Under the pieces are notes generated by a model that was given only the letters and a program-made list of their open reading frames with translations, made no database searches and was not told the origin of the DNA. Below, in pieces: positions 49,018-60,769 of a DNA stretch of 64,000 nt (position 1 is its first letter; every line of letters begins with the position of its first letter). The DNA lies in NCBI GenBank assembly GCA_958295665.1, contig OY282558.1, positions 44,082,389 to 44,146,388 of the forward strand. The letters run 5' to 3'. The position numbers were made by a program, and so were the translations under genes. The DNA comes from Tipula vernalis (Eukaryota; Arthropoda; Insecta; Diptera; Tipulidae).

Positions 49018-50120
49018 ATGAACGTTAACATCATCAAAAGTAATAAAGGCCAAGAAAAACTTAACGTTAACGGTTTTTTTTATTATTGTGAAAGGAAGCA
49101 CAAAAAACGAACTTTTAGCTGGGCTTGTGTTAAAGAATTCCCTTGCACTGTAAGGGCAGAGTTACCACTGTAATAGAAAATGGCATACACATCCCTGAAG
49201 AATTACGGCAATTAGAAGGGGAATTGTTTGTCTTGTGTGAGTCTGAGGTCGACAGTGAAAAGATTATCATAATGGGTACCAAATCATCTCTACAACTCTT
49301 AGCAGAGTCAACATGCTGGATAATGGATGGTACATTTGAAGTGGTACCGTCCATAATGCGGCAATTATTTTCTATCCACGGCAACATTGAAGGTGAAATT
49401 ATTCCATTAATTTTTTGTTTAATGAGCAGAAAAACTTTAAAATTATACGACCACTTCTTTTTTGAATTAAAAAAATTATTTTTAAAATTTGAAATTAAAG
49501 CAAATCCACAAAGAATCGTGTGTGATTTTGAAAAAGCCATTATCTCATCGACTAAATTTTTTTTTTCCAAACACAAATGTGAAGGGATGCTTGTTCCACT
49601 TCGGCCAAATTTTATGGTGTAAAATCCAAAAGGAAGGTATGAAGAAACTTTATGGAAATTCCGTATCATTCTCGTTGGAAATTAGGATGATAAAGAGCCT
49701 AGCCTTTGTTCCGGAAGATGAAGTAAATTTATATTACTTGGAACTAAAAGAAAACTTTGAGCACAGGGAATCTAAAAAATTTGGAAAATGGTTTGAAAAA
49801 AATTATTTAATGACAAGAATCAGTCTTTATATTCTCCAGTATTTTGGACAGTGAACCAAAACAAACCCGGAACGGAGTATTTCCCAAGAACGCAAAATAG
49901 CGTAGAAGTGTGGCACCGACGTTTGAAAGTGGTAGTCGGGAAACGCCATGCGGGGCTTTATAAATTGATAGGAGATTTATCAAAGGAAATGATAATGTCT
50001 AAAATGCAGGTGGAAAAAATAAAATCGGGGAATCACATTAGAAAGAAAATATCGATCATACAAAAGAGCAAAAAAATTGAAAAAATTATAAAAAAAACGT
50101 CGGATGATGGGGAAACTTGA
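49018..50120 (+). pseudogene. MULE transposase with FLYWCH finger, frameshifted
   Basis: The N-terminus (from ATG 49018) reads NKGQEKLNVNGFFYYCERKH and then TFSWACVKEF, a FLYWCH zinc-finger pattern. After a first frame change near 49135, CKGRVTTVIENGIHI completes the finger. The MULE domain follows with WIMDGTFEVVPSIMRQLFSI and RIVCDFEKAI. A second change in a T-run near 49560 gives GCLFHFGQILWCKIQ. A third near 49820 leads to NSVEVWHRRLKVVVG, the N-N-V-E-x-W-H block. All blocks are in order and adjacent, so the copy was once complete. Three frame changes disable it. Terminal repeats were not found. It starts 134 bp after the mariner element. Confidence 0.85.
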
Positions 50121-50259
50121 TTTTCTTAAAAGGATTGCAATAAGTTTATCCTTATAAACCCAAAAAATTAGTATATTAAATTGCTTAAAATTTTTAAATT
50201 GATAATTTTGTTAAAATTGAATTAAATAAAAAATATTAAATTTATTTGTTGGCTATTTA

Positions 50260-50400
50260 TCACTGCGTGTGTATGTGTTGATGTGGATTTTGTGTGTATG
50301 CCTGGGTTTGTGTCTGTATGTATATATGTGTGCGTATTTGTATGTGTATGAAGGTATGTGGGCGAGTATAATGCTGTGCCTGTGGGAATGTGTATGTTGA
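50260..50400. repeat. TG-rich low-complexity tract
   Basis: Degenerate TGTGTATG repeats. The minus-strand ORF across it (THIYIQTQ-type peptide) is an artefact of the tract. Confidence 0.7.
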
Positions 50401-51219
50401 TTTTATAAAACAGAATTTTTTCAAAACAGAATTTTGTAAAACAGAATTATATACCGATCCCGGGATTATTTCTTGATTAGATTTTCGTAGATAACGCAAT
50501 ATAATATATCAGTCAGTGACCCTTAAAAGCTTTTATAATTTTTTCTGCTACAGGGAAAAGTTCCTTAAAATATAGAATTTACGGTAGTTAGATTCGCAGG
50601 CAGTTTCATAAAATGATGAATTTTTTCAAAAACTCACACATAAACGTTAAATTGGCTAAAGACGTCTTGTGAAATCGCGAACTTATTCCCTAAAGTGCCA
50701 ACAGAATAAAAAGAAAAGAAAAATTTGATTTTTTTTTCAGATTCAGGTTCAGATTTGCACAGCCTTCCTTATAATTATTTAAGAATTAAATCACTATGAA
50801 ACTTTAAAAAAGTTAACATTAAAATCAAACGATGTTTTACCGGGGCTGAGATTTTCATATATGTGCATACAATTTCTATTGCATTTCATTGAAAAATTGC
50901 ACTGCATATCATAAATTAACTTTATTTAAATGATACATAGAAGCATGTCTGTTTGACTGCACATGCCGTTATAACCGCAAAAGTGTTAACAAAATTTGGT
51001 GCACATTGGTCAAACGATGTTTTAAACAATCATATTAAATACAATTTATTCTATTTATTTTTGATTGTAAATAAGTTAAAATCGCGCCAACTAAAAGTAT
51101 CCGCGTCTAATCTTTATGGCAAAATAATTTTGTCAAAACGTCAAAATGTTTTGCAAACATAGCAACATGAATAAAAATTGCATAGGCGTCTGTTGTAAAA
51201 AATAAATTTTAAAATTCAA
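50401..51219. other. No recognised feature
   Basis: AT-rich intronic DNA. A short direct repeat ACAGAATTTTGTAAAACAGA occurs near 50420. No gene is seen. Confidence 0.3.
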
Positions 51220-51401
51220 GGTGCGTATATGCTCCAATTGTGGTGAAAAAATGTACACCACGAAGTTAGCAAAAGAGTAAAATGTTTAGTTAAAATTGGT
51301 TACCCTGGTGAACTTTTTGTTCTAGTTGGAAATAATTCAACTCATACAGCTAACTTCGTGGTGTACATTTTTTCACCAGAAATGTGTAGCATGTACGCAG
51401 C
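51220..51401. mobile_element. Short MITE with long inverted repeats and 5-bp target duplication
   Basis: 51242-51270 and 51349-51377 are perfect 29-bp inverted copies (beginning GGTGAAAAAATG). The similarity extends out to ends GGTGCGTA and TACGCAGC. TTCAA flanks both sides (51215-51219 and 51402-51406). The 182-bp element is non-coding. Its length equals the satellite unit by coincidence, and the sequences are unrelated. Confidence 0.85.
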
Positions 51402-51532
51402 TTCAATGCACGTTTTTCTAGCCAACTACAATAAATTTATATCAAGTTTTTTTATCGCTAAAATTTGTGCTTGGTTCGTATGCTGGTATAACCAAATTCG
51501 AGAAATGTGAAAATCTGTAAGAAATTTGCGAA

Positions 51533-51620
51533 ATACGCCTCTCAAAATTCTTCATTTGTAAAAGAAAGTCGTGTATTAGCCAAACCTCAATTTTTATTTA
51601 TAGGTTTTCCGAGGAAATGG
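51533..51620 (+). repeat. 3' tail fragment of the AGTCTGTC-repeat family
   Basis: CTCAAAATTCTTCATTTGTA, AAGAAAGTCGTGTATTAGCC and AACCTCAATTTTTATTTA match the tail of the repeat copies at 59455-59510 and 61450-61510. Confidence 0.6.
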
Positions 51621-51632
51621 AGGAGTCTAAAT

Positions 51633-52314
51633 GAGGAGTGTCTAATCAAAAGTCGCTTGTTGCTTTGATATTCAAATCGCCTATGCAACTCGGCTGAGCA
51701 AAACCACGCGCCCCCGAAAAACAAAAGTCACACACCGTTTTGTTAATATTCTTACACTTCTTCAACACAATTTTATTTATTAGGTTTAAATAAACTCCAA
51801 CTAAATTACAAAGTTAAATAAAGTTGAAAATACTAATAAAAGTTCAGAAATTCAGAAATTACAAAATATAATGTATTTTTTCTCGTACGGTTCTTTTTCT
51901 TCGCCCTCTTGTTTTGCTCCCTATGCCTACTCGCTTTACTCCATTTTTACTTTTCACCTCGAGAAAAAATCCAATAAACATAAAAAAAACGGATTACTTC
52001 ACTAATGAGTTTCGAAATTCGAATTCGAAACACAGTAAGTTTAGCACATCAATTCAACTCAGTTTCGAGTCTCAACAGTCGCTATTTACATCTTACTTTT
52101 TGCTACTTACTTTTGATCGCTTTTTTGTAGTAAATAGCTTGTTTTGGCCAAAATCAAAAATTTTAGGGATATTTTTCATAGAGAAATTGGCAATTTTCGG
52201 TCCATGCTGGAAATAGCCACTTTTGGTCTATTTCACTTAAAAAATTCTGCCCTGATAGAAAAAAAAATATCATTTTGGAAAATGTAAATAGCGACTTTTG
52301 ATCAGGCACTCCTC
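51633..52314. mobile_element. Non-autonomous transposon with 25-bp terminal inverted repeats
   Basis: The left end GAGGAGTGTCTAATCAAAAG and right end complement GAGGAGTGCCTGATCAAAAG continue to GTCGCT, 23 of 25 positions matching. AAAT flanks both sides (51629-51632, 52315-52318). The 682-bp interior has a 100-codon open frame with no recognisable domain. Confidence 0.7.
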
Positions 52315-52318
52315 AAAT

Positions 52319-53382
52319 CTCTCTTTCAGAAAACTTTTACTAATGTTAATTTTTTTTATTGCTTGTAAATAAATTTAGTAAATGTTTAGTAAATTACTTT
52401 GAAACGAATTCATTAAGCACCAAACTAAGCATTTGTTTAGGTGCTTGATCGTAATAAATAATTTTTCAATTGAACTCAAATTTTCCACATAAAATATGGA
52501 AATATTTTGAAATACCTCTCTACCTAATTTTACAAAATCTTCAATCTAATTCTTTTTTCTTACTGCCAAATGTAAGATTTGATTTTTTTTTCTTGCTTAA
52601 TAATGGGTTGTACGAAAATGTTTCAAAAAGTATTTTAGGGCTTTAATTTAAGGTATATTCATCTATAAATGGTATAATAATATTTAAAAGTAAATTATGT
52701 AATTACATTTTCATAAAATTTTCCACCAAAACAAATCACTGTACTCCCGCACCGCACAATAGCAATATAAAATCTACACAAAATATCTAACCCTTATACA
52801 TACATATATATAAATAAATTTCCCCCGGAAAAACCAAACCATTTGTTTCTGTTATTTTCTTTTCCGATTCGCATCAATTACACATTTAACATCCCATAAA
52901 ATTATCACATCATTTCAAATTAAAATAAACACTTCAGAAATCATACAACGGCACAAAAAATGATATGCGCACAGATGAGGGTGAATCAAAATCGACCCCT
53001 AATCGACATACAATAAACAACTGAGGCTGAGAGTAAACCTTTTTTTTCTAATCATATTCTAATTAATTAAATTGATAAAAATTGACATCGTGACATCTTA
53101 CTTAAATACTATATCGTTTTAAGTAATTCGAAATTTTATTTATGTAAGGGTGATGGAAATCTCTTCTATACGAATATATTTAATAATATAATAATACAAG
53201 GGATGGAAATTAAGTGAAACCTTTTTATGTCATTTTTTGTTGTTGTTGTTGTTGTAATGTAAATAATTAAGTATTTGCTTGTCACACAGCATTTTTTTTT
53301 TTTTTTTTTTTTAAATAATAATAATCATAATAATTATGTAATATGTTTAGATTTTAGAAAATTTAGATATTTGTGTACATAC
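52319..53382. other. Intronic DNA just downstream of the gsc homeobox exon
   Basis: AT-rich with a (TTG)n tract near 53239 and a T-run near 53291. No gene is seen. Confidence 0.3.
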
Positions 53383-53675
53383 CTCTACCCTTTCTTCTTT
53401 TAAATCAACTTTTAATGCTAATTGTTCTCGCAGTACAACGTCCGGATAATGTGTTTTGTCGAATGTCGCCTCTAATTGTTCTAATTGTTCTTCGGTGAAA
53501 ATTGTACGATGCCTTCTTTTTCGTTTCGGCGGTGGACCATGATGTGATAAATGACCTATGTGATGATGATGGCTTAGGCTACCGTGTGCACCAGCATGGG
53601 CTTGCATTTGTGCTGCCGCTACATGTGCCACCGCTGCTGCATGCATATAATTTGGATAAAAATTTGGATATGCAA
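53383..53675 (-). CDS. gsc: Goosecoid homeobox protein, exon with the first two thirds of the homeodomain
   Basis: On the minus strand an acceptor TTAATTTCAG (plus 53676-53685) opens an exon reading [20 protein letters not shown], a Gln/Ala/His-rich stretch ([15 protein letters not shown]), then [20 protein letters not shown], helix 1 and helix 2 ([20 protein letters not shown]), and the start of helix 3 (EERVE). The donor is GAG|GTATGT at 53382. The exon starts with two bases of a split codon, so an upstream coding exon must exist. With the exon at 16568-16780 it gives a complete 60-residue homeodomain of goosecoid type. The upstream exon, which should encode the eh1-type Groucho-binding motif, was not found on the minus strand up to 64000. 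Confidence 0.97.
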
Positions 53676-55199
53676 CTGAAATTAAATATGGAGAAAAACC
53701 AAAAAAAATTTTAGTTGGTATAATTTAAAAATATTTATCAGATTTGTTTTATATCATCATGATTACATCGCGTATACGTGTATTTACATTAGCATTACCA
53801 CCGTATGTGTGTATGTATATAGAATTAAACCGATAAAATTATTTAATATAACTTTTTATATGCGATATACATATATGTACATATATAAACGATGTATCAA
53901 TGTCAGCCCGGGTGGAAAATCTCGTATATGCATACAGTAAATTTTCTTCTATATACCTCTCTCGGTATATATAAGCTTTTATGGCTTCATATTTGATTTT
54001 TTTTTTGTTTTTTGTTTATGTAAACAATGAAATTAAAAAAATATGTTTAAATAAATAATAAAAAGTTTAAAGAATAATAAATGGAAATGCGATTCATGTA
54101 CGGTTTCAGCGAATGTTCGCGAGTTTTTCTATCGTTATTATATCCTCATCTTAAAACATGGCGCGCTGCATACATAAAACACTTCAAATTCATTCATAAT
54201 ATTTTTTTCATGTGTGCAGTGAACCATAAAATATGATTTTTTATGTTGTATACAATATTTAAATTCACACTTCAACTAAAGCTTAACAGAATATGATTTG
54301 AATGTAGAGTGCTGTAATTCCATATTTTTTGTTGTTAAGATGGGAATCAATGAAACATGCAAAAAAAAAAATTCCAAAAATAAATAAAATATCGTTTCAA
54401 TTCACCTTGAATAAATATATTAACGAAAAAAAATTTAAAGTCTTCTCCATTCTTCCGGGGAAACCTTAATGCCGTCATCTCAAAGATTATATTTTATGTA
54501 TATAAATGTGTATTTGTATAAACACGGAAGGTACACGGATGAATATAATAAGTAACATTTTTTTTTTTTCTATTAATGTGTAATATTCCCGAGAGACTAT
54601 AATTTCTTCCCGATTTGGTGTACATATTTAAATTTTAAGGAAAACATTCGCGTCCCATTAGAGTTCTTTTTATTGTATTACGTAAATGTCACCACCAATG
54701 TTTTTTTTTTTATATCGCCTTTAGCAAATCAATTATTTAAATTACACTTAATAATCGGCACCACCTTATAAAACATTCAACGCTCAAATATAATCACATT
54801 GATATTTATCTCACTTTGTCAAAACCAGAAGAAATAAAATTTTTTGTTTGAAGGATTACCGTAAAGGTTTATATATGCGGGAATAAAAAAAGATAAACAC
54901 CGATAAAATAAAAAGAAAATGTGAAGGGTGGCTGCGGCGATTTCGTGTATTTAAAATTACAGAAATTTTACAAAAAATCCCTTTATTCGTACAATACCGA
55001 TATACCAAGAGATCTAGAATCGTATTCGTGACAGCGGAAAAAATTAATCTGCGAATATAATCCTATGGGCACAGATTTTCCCCAAAATCAAAAATGCATT
55101 TTTACCATTCTGTAATACATAAAATATGTTAAAGTGATATATGTATATTAGCAAGGAGGTTGACCAAAAGGATCAAAGTTGACCAAACATTTTGTTGGT
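53676..55199. other. Upstream gsc intron, no gene
   Basis: AT-rich non-coding sequence with homopolymer runs. No N-terminal gsc exon could be recognised here. Confidence 0.35.
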
Positions 55200-55345
55200 T
55201 CAAAACCACTTTTCTCGACGTTTTCAAAGTTCCCGCACTTTTCTCGACGTTTTCAAAGTTCCCGAGTCCGAAAAAGTATAAAAAAATGTTCGTCTGTCTA
55301 GATGTCTGTCTGTACCGATGGTATCACGAGAAAGGATTGTGTGAT
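55200..55345 (+). repeat. Diverged AGTCTGTC-family repeat with a short tandem duplication
   Basis: CACTTTTCTCGACGTTTTCA occurs twice in tandem (about 55207-55264). It is followed by CCCGAGTCCGAAAAAGT and CTGTCTAGATGTCTGTCTGT, the same order as CCTGAGTCCGAAAAAGTG and the TCTG tract in the copies at 58966 and 60770. Confidence 0.55.
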
Positions 55346-55869
55346 TTGAATTTTTTTCGCTAGTTTGTTTGCATAGTCAAGGCGGATAATTGAAAAGCTT
55401 TTGGAAGTTGTACGTTAAGAGCATCGGATACCTGCCATCGGAATTGTCGTGATAACACATGGTGAGGAGTTGAGTAATTTTTATATATGCTGGGCACTAT
55501 TATGATTTCCGCCGCGAAACAATTTTTACACGATATCGTGAATTTGAAATCATAAATTTTGATGCTTTTTCGCCATCTATTCGATAGCGAGAAAAATACC
55601 GACAACAAAAATAAGACGGAAAATTTTCCGATTGAGTTATTGTTGAGGATTTTGACAGGTCACTCTTTTGTTGTATTTTGCGTTAGTTCGATTGAAAAAT
55701 TTAGTCCCAAAATAATATCGCGTACACTGACAAACGTCAAGTAAGCTTATATAAAATGAATGCGTTTACAGCCTTTTCGATAGCGGAATTCTTAATAAGA
55801 AAGTTGAATCGGGTCGAAAAGAACATATCAAAATTTCTTAAGACTCGCCCGCGAAAATCATGATAGGGC
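55346..55869. other. No recognised feature
   Basis: Non-coding. Part of it may belong to the diverged repeat to its left. Confidence 0.3.
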
Positions 55870-56100
55870 CCTGGTTTGAGGACATAGTTGGGCGAAGGTT
55901 GAGTTGGAATTGAGTTTTTTGACGGTTAATTGATGGTTGAATTACGGTTAGCATTGGTTGGTTTTTGAGTTAATTTCGGCGTGAGTTTGGGTTTGATTTA
56001 AGAACCGTGTTGCAGGTCGAGTTGAGGTTGAGTTGGAATAGGACTAGGGCTGAGTTAGAGTTTATTTGGGATTGAGTTGAGTAGAGGCAACAAGTATAGA
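55870..56100. repeat. Degenerate GGTTGAGTT-rich minisatellite
   Basis: Words such as GGTTGAGTTGGAAT, GAGTTGAGGTTGAGTTGGAA and GGATTGAGTTGAG recur irregularly. G/T-rich on the plus strand and non-coding. Confidence 0.5.
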
Positions 56101-58510
56101 GGAAAAAGTATCGAATATACAGCAAAATCACAAGAAATACAACACATAACAAAAACTAATTCTGTCTCTCATTTATTTACGGTAATAAAAAAATATTTCT
56201 TGTTTCTCGCTCTCTCATTTAGTTAACACTAAATACATGGTCAAAACAAACACCACATTGTTTAAATTCAATCAAAAGAGTGATGAACAAATCAAATATT
56301 CATTGGTAAGTATGTCCAACTAATCATCCTACTAAGATTAAACCGCCCAATTAACGAAACGTGTCTGACAGTTGTCTCATTAGAGACGGGTGAGAATATA
56401 GCGGAAACACACCCTCACCCTTTCTACTGGCAACGCGTCCCTAATCCATCTTCTTTACTGACGAACCCTCTTTAAGGGAATCTCCCATGCTTTAGCTAGT
56501 CCAAAGATGGATATTTGTTTTTTTCTCTTAACTCCTTATCTATGATTTTCGGCTAAGGCCGTCATTTTCTCTCCGTGCAGGAAATAACACTGAGTGCATG
56601 GTCCGTCCGTTTATATGAAACTAATTCTACTACTGAAATAATTTTTATTTCTTGTCCCTCATCCATTTCAAAAATTCTATAGCAGTGTATCATGGTTCTA
56701 ATATATCGCTCAACAACACCTTCGACAAAATCCTCCCACTATAGCTAACAGAATGTTGAACCGCTGCGGTGAGACCGATTGTAGGAGCAGTCATGCTTCT
56801 ATCACCGCGACTTTAGCAATGCTAAACGCAAATGCCAATTTTAGCATCGGCTTAAGCGCAGTATTTTGTATAATTTTGCCGCAGCTAAAATAGCATTGCT
56901 TACGATGAATAAATGCAGCAAACAAAAAATAGGACTGTTCTTTAGGAACCACTCATTCATTAACCAAATAACAATTCACAGATATGGATTCATCCCTAAA
57001 TTTGCTGGGATATATTTGCCCCTCCCTACAACTACATCAGTCGAAGGCCGACAAACAAAAAGCTCCCGATAACTTTCAAAAACACTTGAAACCAGAGCTG
57101 TCGAAAGTATACTACTACCGGAGTATTTCACTATTTTCAGATCACTCTCTATACTGCCATTTAAACATTTTTACGTTAGATTACTTGTTTTAGAAAATGC
57201 ATTTTGAGAAAAACGATGCCAGAGTTTTGAAACTGGCGTTGAACAAACATAAAAACAAACAAAATTTTGTTATTATTCATTAATTCGTTTAATTTCCATT
57301 TATTTTAACATTTACATAAAATGTCGCCCTTGTACTTTCACTAAACTAATAAAAAGAGTTAAACTTCAGTATATACTTAGAGATTAGTACTCTAATCGCG
57401 CTTAGCCACTAATCTTGAAATAAAAAGCGGTTACCTAATCTAGAACTTGACACACTACAACTAATCTTAAAAATTCACTAATCACGCTTAGCTAATCCCT
57501 AGTCTGCCAGTATTACAATATTACACAATTGATAGAGTATAGGGATTAGGTAAGCGCGATTGGTACATTTTTCGAGATTAGCTGTAATGTTTCAAGTTTC
57601 AGATTAGATAGCGTAAATACAAGTTACTCTATTTTAAATGCGGATGGAACAATTATTGACATTTTTTAAAGTATGAAAACACACATTTTTTAAATTGAAA
57701 ATGTTAAAAAGTATTTACCTAAATTTGAATTTATTTACAAAATCAAAAAAATCAGCACAAACGAAATTACTACAAACTCGTGGCGCCACTAACTAAACCT
57801 TAGTCTGTGAATGCAATTAGTTTAGTAATAGATTTGTTAATCGAGCTTAGTCAGTAGTAGTAGCCTGTCAATATTATCTTTGAGTATTTATGTACGATTC
57901 TGATTCGCAATGAAAATTTTCCTTTATCTTCCAATTTGGCCCGAATAACCAAGCCGACCTCGTTATGATTGCTGCTTAAAAAAATCTTATTATAAAAATC
58001 GACTAAATTTTTATCAAGTGCAACGAATAATAACGGTCAATTTATTTCAAAATATGAGCGAATTAGCAAATTTTACAATCCTTGAAGTTGAGAAATTGTG
58101 GCTAACAAGGTAAATTTCGAATACTTCTATATTGGTAGTAGCAGTGGTGAAGATCTATCAAAAGATTTCAAAAGTATATTAAAAAGAATAAGAAAACACA
58201 TCAAACCTAATATTTAACTTAATTAAATTAAATTAACATCATTCATCGACAGACATAAAAAAGTTGCATGGTTAACCGTTCGTTGGGTTGACCGCCTACA
58301 ATTTGTACCTACAAATATTGATGCATATTGCATTTAAAATAAAAATAGAAGATATGACGATTAGACTCAAAAAATAAAATAAAATAATATTTTGAAATAT
58401 GAATACACGCAGAGATGTTAAGTAGTTATTGGTGCTAAAAACTTCAAGTAGTAAACATAGGCAAAAGAACCCGAATTACTTGAATTAACTTCATAATTAA
58501 CTCCCTTATT
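56101..58510. other. Intronic DNA with weak repeat structure
   Basis: No gene is recognised. 57370-57870 contains several diverged copies, in both orientations, of a word like CTAATCGCGCTTAG, which suggests a decayed foldback or tandem repeat. Confidence 0.3.
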
Positions 58511-58522
58511 GACTACATCATT

Positions 58523-58965
58523 AGATATATGGAATAAATTTAATAGAGTGAGAGGTAAAATGAGGAATGAAAGAAACGTTGTAATGGATGATCCTGAAAA
58601 AGGAAATCAATTCTTACAAATGATGACGGATGTTCAGAATAATGTAGGTGATAGTAACGATTGGGTGTTACTTGAAGATGTTGGTGAAAATTTGAATGAA
58701 ATGTATGTGGAATTTGAATGGAATGAGTTCCTGAGGGTTTTAGAAACAGCAAAATCTACGACCCCAAGAATAAATAGAGTGAGTTATAAAATGATTGGGC
58801 TGTTGAGCGTTGAAGCAAAGGAAATCTTGCTTCGAATTCTCAATAGGGTATGGATGAGTGTTCAGATACCGGAAAGATGGAAGGATTGCAGAGTGGTTTC
58901 AATTCCCAAAAGGGATCGCGATACTAATCTCGCAATAAACTATAGAGGAATATGTATGTTGAATT
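58523..58965 (+). pseudogene. LINE ORF2, first part (start of reverse transcriptase)
   Basis: The frame runs LDIWNKFNRVRGKM ... STTPRINRVSYKMIGLLS ... IPERWKDCRVVSIPKRD ... NYRGICMLN, which is the RT0-RT2 region of a non-LTR reverse transcriptase. The last words correspond to N-Y-R-P-I-x-L-L. The frame is then cut by the inserted block and resumes at 61511. The endonuclease domain that precedes RT in full-length elements is missing, in line with 5' truncation. Confidence 0.88.
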
Positions 58966-59510
58966 ACTTTCTTTTACTCTAGTAAAATAAAGTATAGTAA
59001 TCATGAAAATTTTGGACCTTGAGATTTTTAGAGATGTATTTGTTTTGAGGTCCCCTGAGTTCGAAAAAGTGGGTTTCGAAATGGTGTCTGTCTGTTTGTC
59101 TGTCAGTCTGTCAGTCTGTCAGTCTGTCAGTCTGTCAGTTTGTCAGTCTGTCAGTCTGTCTGTGTCCTCTCTACAGCCCATATGATTTAATCAATCGAAC
59201 TGAAACTTCAGATTTAAGCTTTTTTGATAAATTGGGAGGTTCCAGAGAATTTTACTCCAAATCGGCTAACCGGAAGTGGCCACTCCCTTGGTCCAGAAAA
59301 TTTGTTTTGCAAATATCTTAAAAAGTATAAGGTTTACAAAAAACGACTTAATACAAAATGTTTCCAAAAATTAAAAACAAATAAAATTAAAAAATAAAAA
59401 TTAAAAAAAAAATTAAAAAATTAAAAAAAAAAAAATTAAGAAAAAAATAAAATTTCTCAAAATTCTGTGTTCGTAAAACAAAGGCGTGTGTTGACCACAC
59501 CCCAATTTTA
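58966..59510 (+). repeat. AGTCTGTC-family repeat, copy A
   Basis: It begins ACTTTCTTTTACTC, then TAAAATAAAGTATAGTAATC, a body, about nine AGTCTGTC units (59088-59162), a body with ACAGCCCATATGATTTAATC, and ends CACACCCCAATTTTAACT where the 160-bp array starts. Homologous throughout to copy B at 60770. The ORF across the tract (SVCLSVSLSVCQ) is not a gene. Confidence 0.75.
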
Positions 59511-60769
59511 ACTAGGTAATTAGGAGACCTATTCCATGTGCTAGCGAAATCTTTATCATCATTGTTGAGTGCGATTTCCAAAAAATAATTTCGTAGAACT
59601 TTTATTAAACGAACGATCCGTATGGATTTGGGTTTTCTAACTTGGTAATTGAGCAACCTATTCTATGTGCTACCCAAACCTTTGTCATCATTGTTGGCAA
59701 TAACCGATATTGGCCCTTGGGAGTTGAGTGCGATTTCCAAAAAAAAAAATTTGCCGAACTTTTACTAAACGAACGATTCTTATGGATTAGGGGTTTCTAA
59801 CTAGGTAATTGAGCAACCTATTCTATGTGCTAGCCAAACCTTTGTCATCATTGTTGAGTGCGATTTCCAAAAAATAATTTCGTAGAACTTTTACTAAACG
59901 AACGATTCGTATGGATTAGGGTTTTCTAACTAGGTAATTAAGGGACCAATTCCATGTGCTAAACTTTTACTAAACAAACGATTCGTATGGATTAGGGTTT
60001 TCTAACTAGGTATTTGAAGAACCTATTCTATGTGCTAGCCAAACATTTGTCATCATTGTTGGCAATGGCTGATATTGGCCCTTAGGATTTGAGTGCGATT
60101 TCCAAAAAATAATTTTGCAGAACTTTTACTAAACGAACGATCCGTATGGATTAGGGTTTTCTAACTAGGTAATTAAGGGACCTATTCCATGTGCTAGCGA
60201 AACCTTTGTCATCATTGTTGGCAATGGCCGATATTGGCCCTTGGGAGTTGAGTGCGATTTTCAAAAAATTATTTTGCAAAACTTTTACTAAACGAACGAT
60301 TCTTATGGATTAGGATTTTCTAATTAGATAATTAAGGGACCTATTCCATGTGCTAGCGAAACATTTGTCATCATAGTTGATTGCGATTTCCAAAAAAATA
60401 ATTTCGTAGAACTTTTACTAACCGAACGATCCGTATGGATTAGGGTTTTCTAACTAGGTAATTAAGGGACCTATTCTATGTGCTAGCGAAACCTTTGTCA
60501 TCATTGTTGGCAATAGCCGTTAGTGGTCCTTGGGAGTTTAGTGCGATTTCCAAAAAATAATTTCGTAGAACTTTTACTAAACGAACGATCCGTATGGATT
60601 AGGGTTTTCTAACTAGGTATTTGAGGGACCCATTGTATGTGCTAGCCAAACCGTTGTCATCATTGTTGGCAATGGCCGATATTGGCCCTTGGGGGTTGAG
60701 TGCGATTTCCAAAACATAATTTTGCAGAACTTTTACTTAACGAACGATTCGTATGGATTAGGGTTTTTT
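59511..60769. repeat. Second array of the 160-bp repeat (about 8-9 units, some deleted)
   Basis: GGATTAGGGTTTTCTAACTA and its flanks recur at about 159, 131, 77, 158, 159, 129, 161 and 158 bp, so most units are full length and a few internally deleted. It is the reverse complement of the array at 20057-20839. Confidence 0.9.

Larger units (their letters stand above)
16781..53382 (-). other. gsc: gsc intron inside the homeodomain, 36.6 kb
   Basis: It is bounded by the donor GAG|GTATGT at the end of the homeobox exon (plus-strand 53382 and below) and the acceptor TTTTCAG|GTTTGG at 16781. The position, between VE and VWFKNRR, matches the known goosecoid homeodomain intron. It carries all the transposon remnants listed between these coordinates, on both strands. 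Any gsc enhancers in it cannot be recognised from sequence alone. Confidence 0.9.

Noticed and set aside
50260..50499. Minus-strand ORF rich in Thr/His/Gln
   Set aside because: It is a translation of a TG-rich tract with no domain.
53502..53714. Plus-strand ORF opposite the homeobox exon
   Set aside because: It is the antisense shadow of the gsc coding exon.
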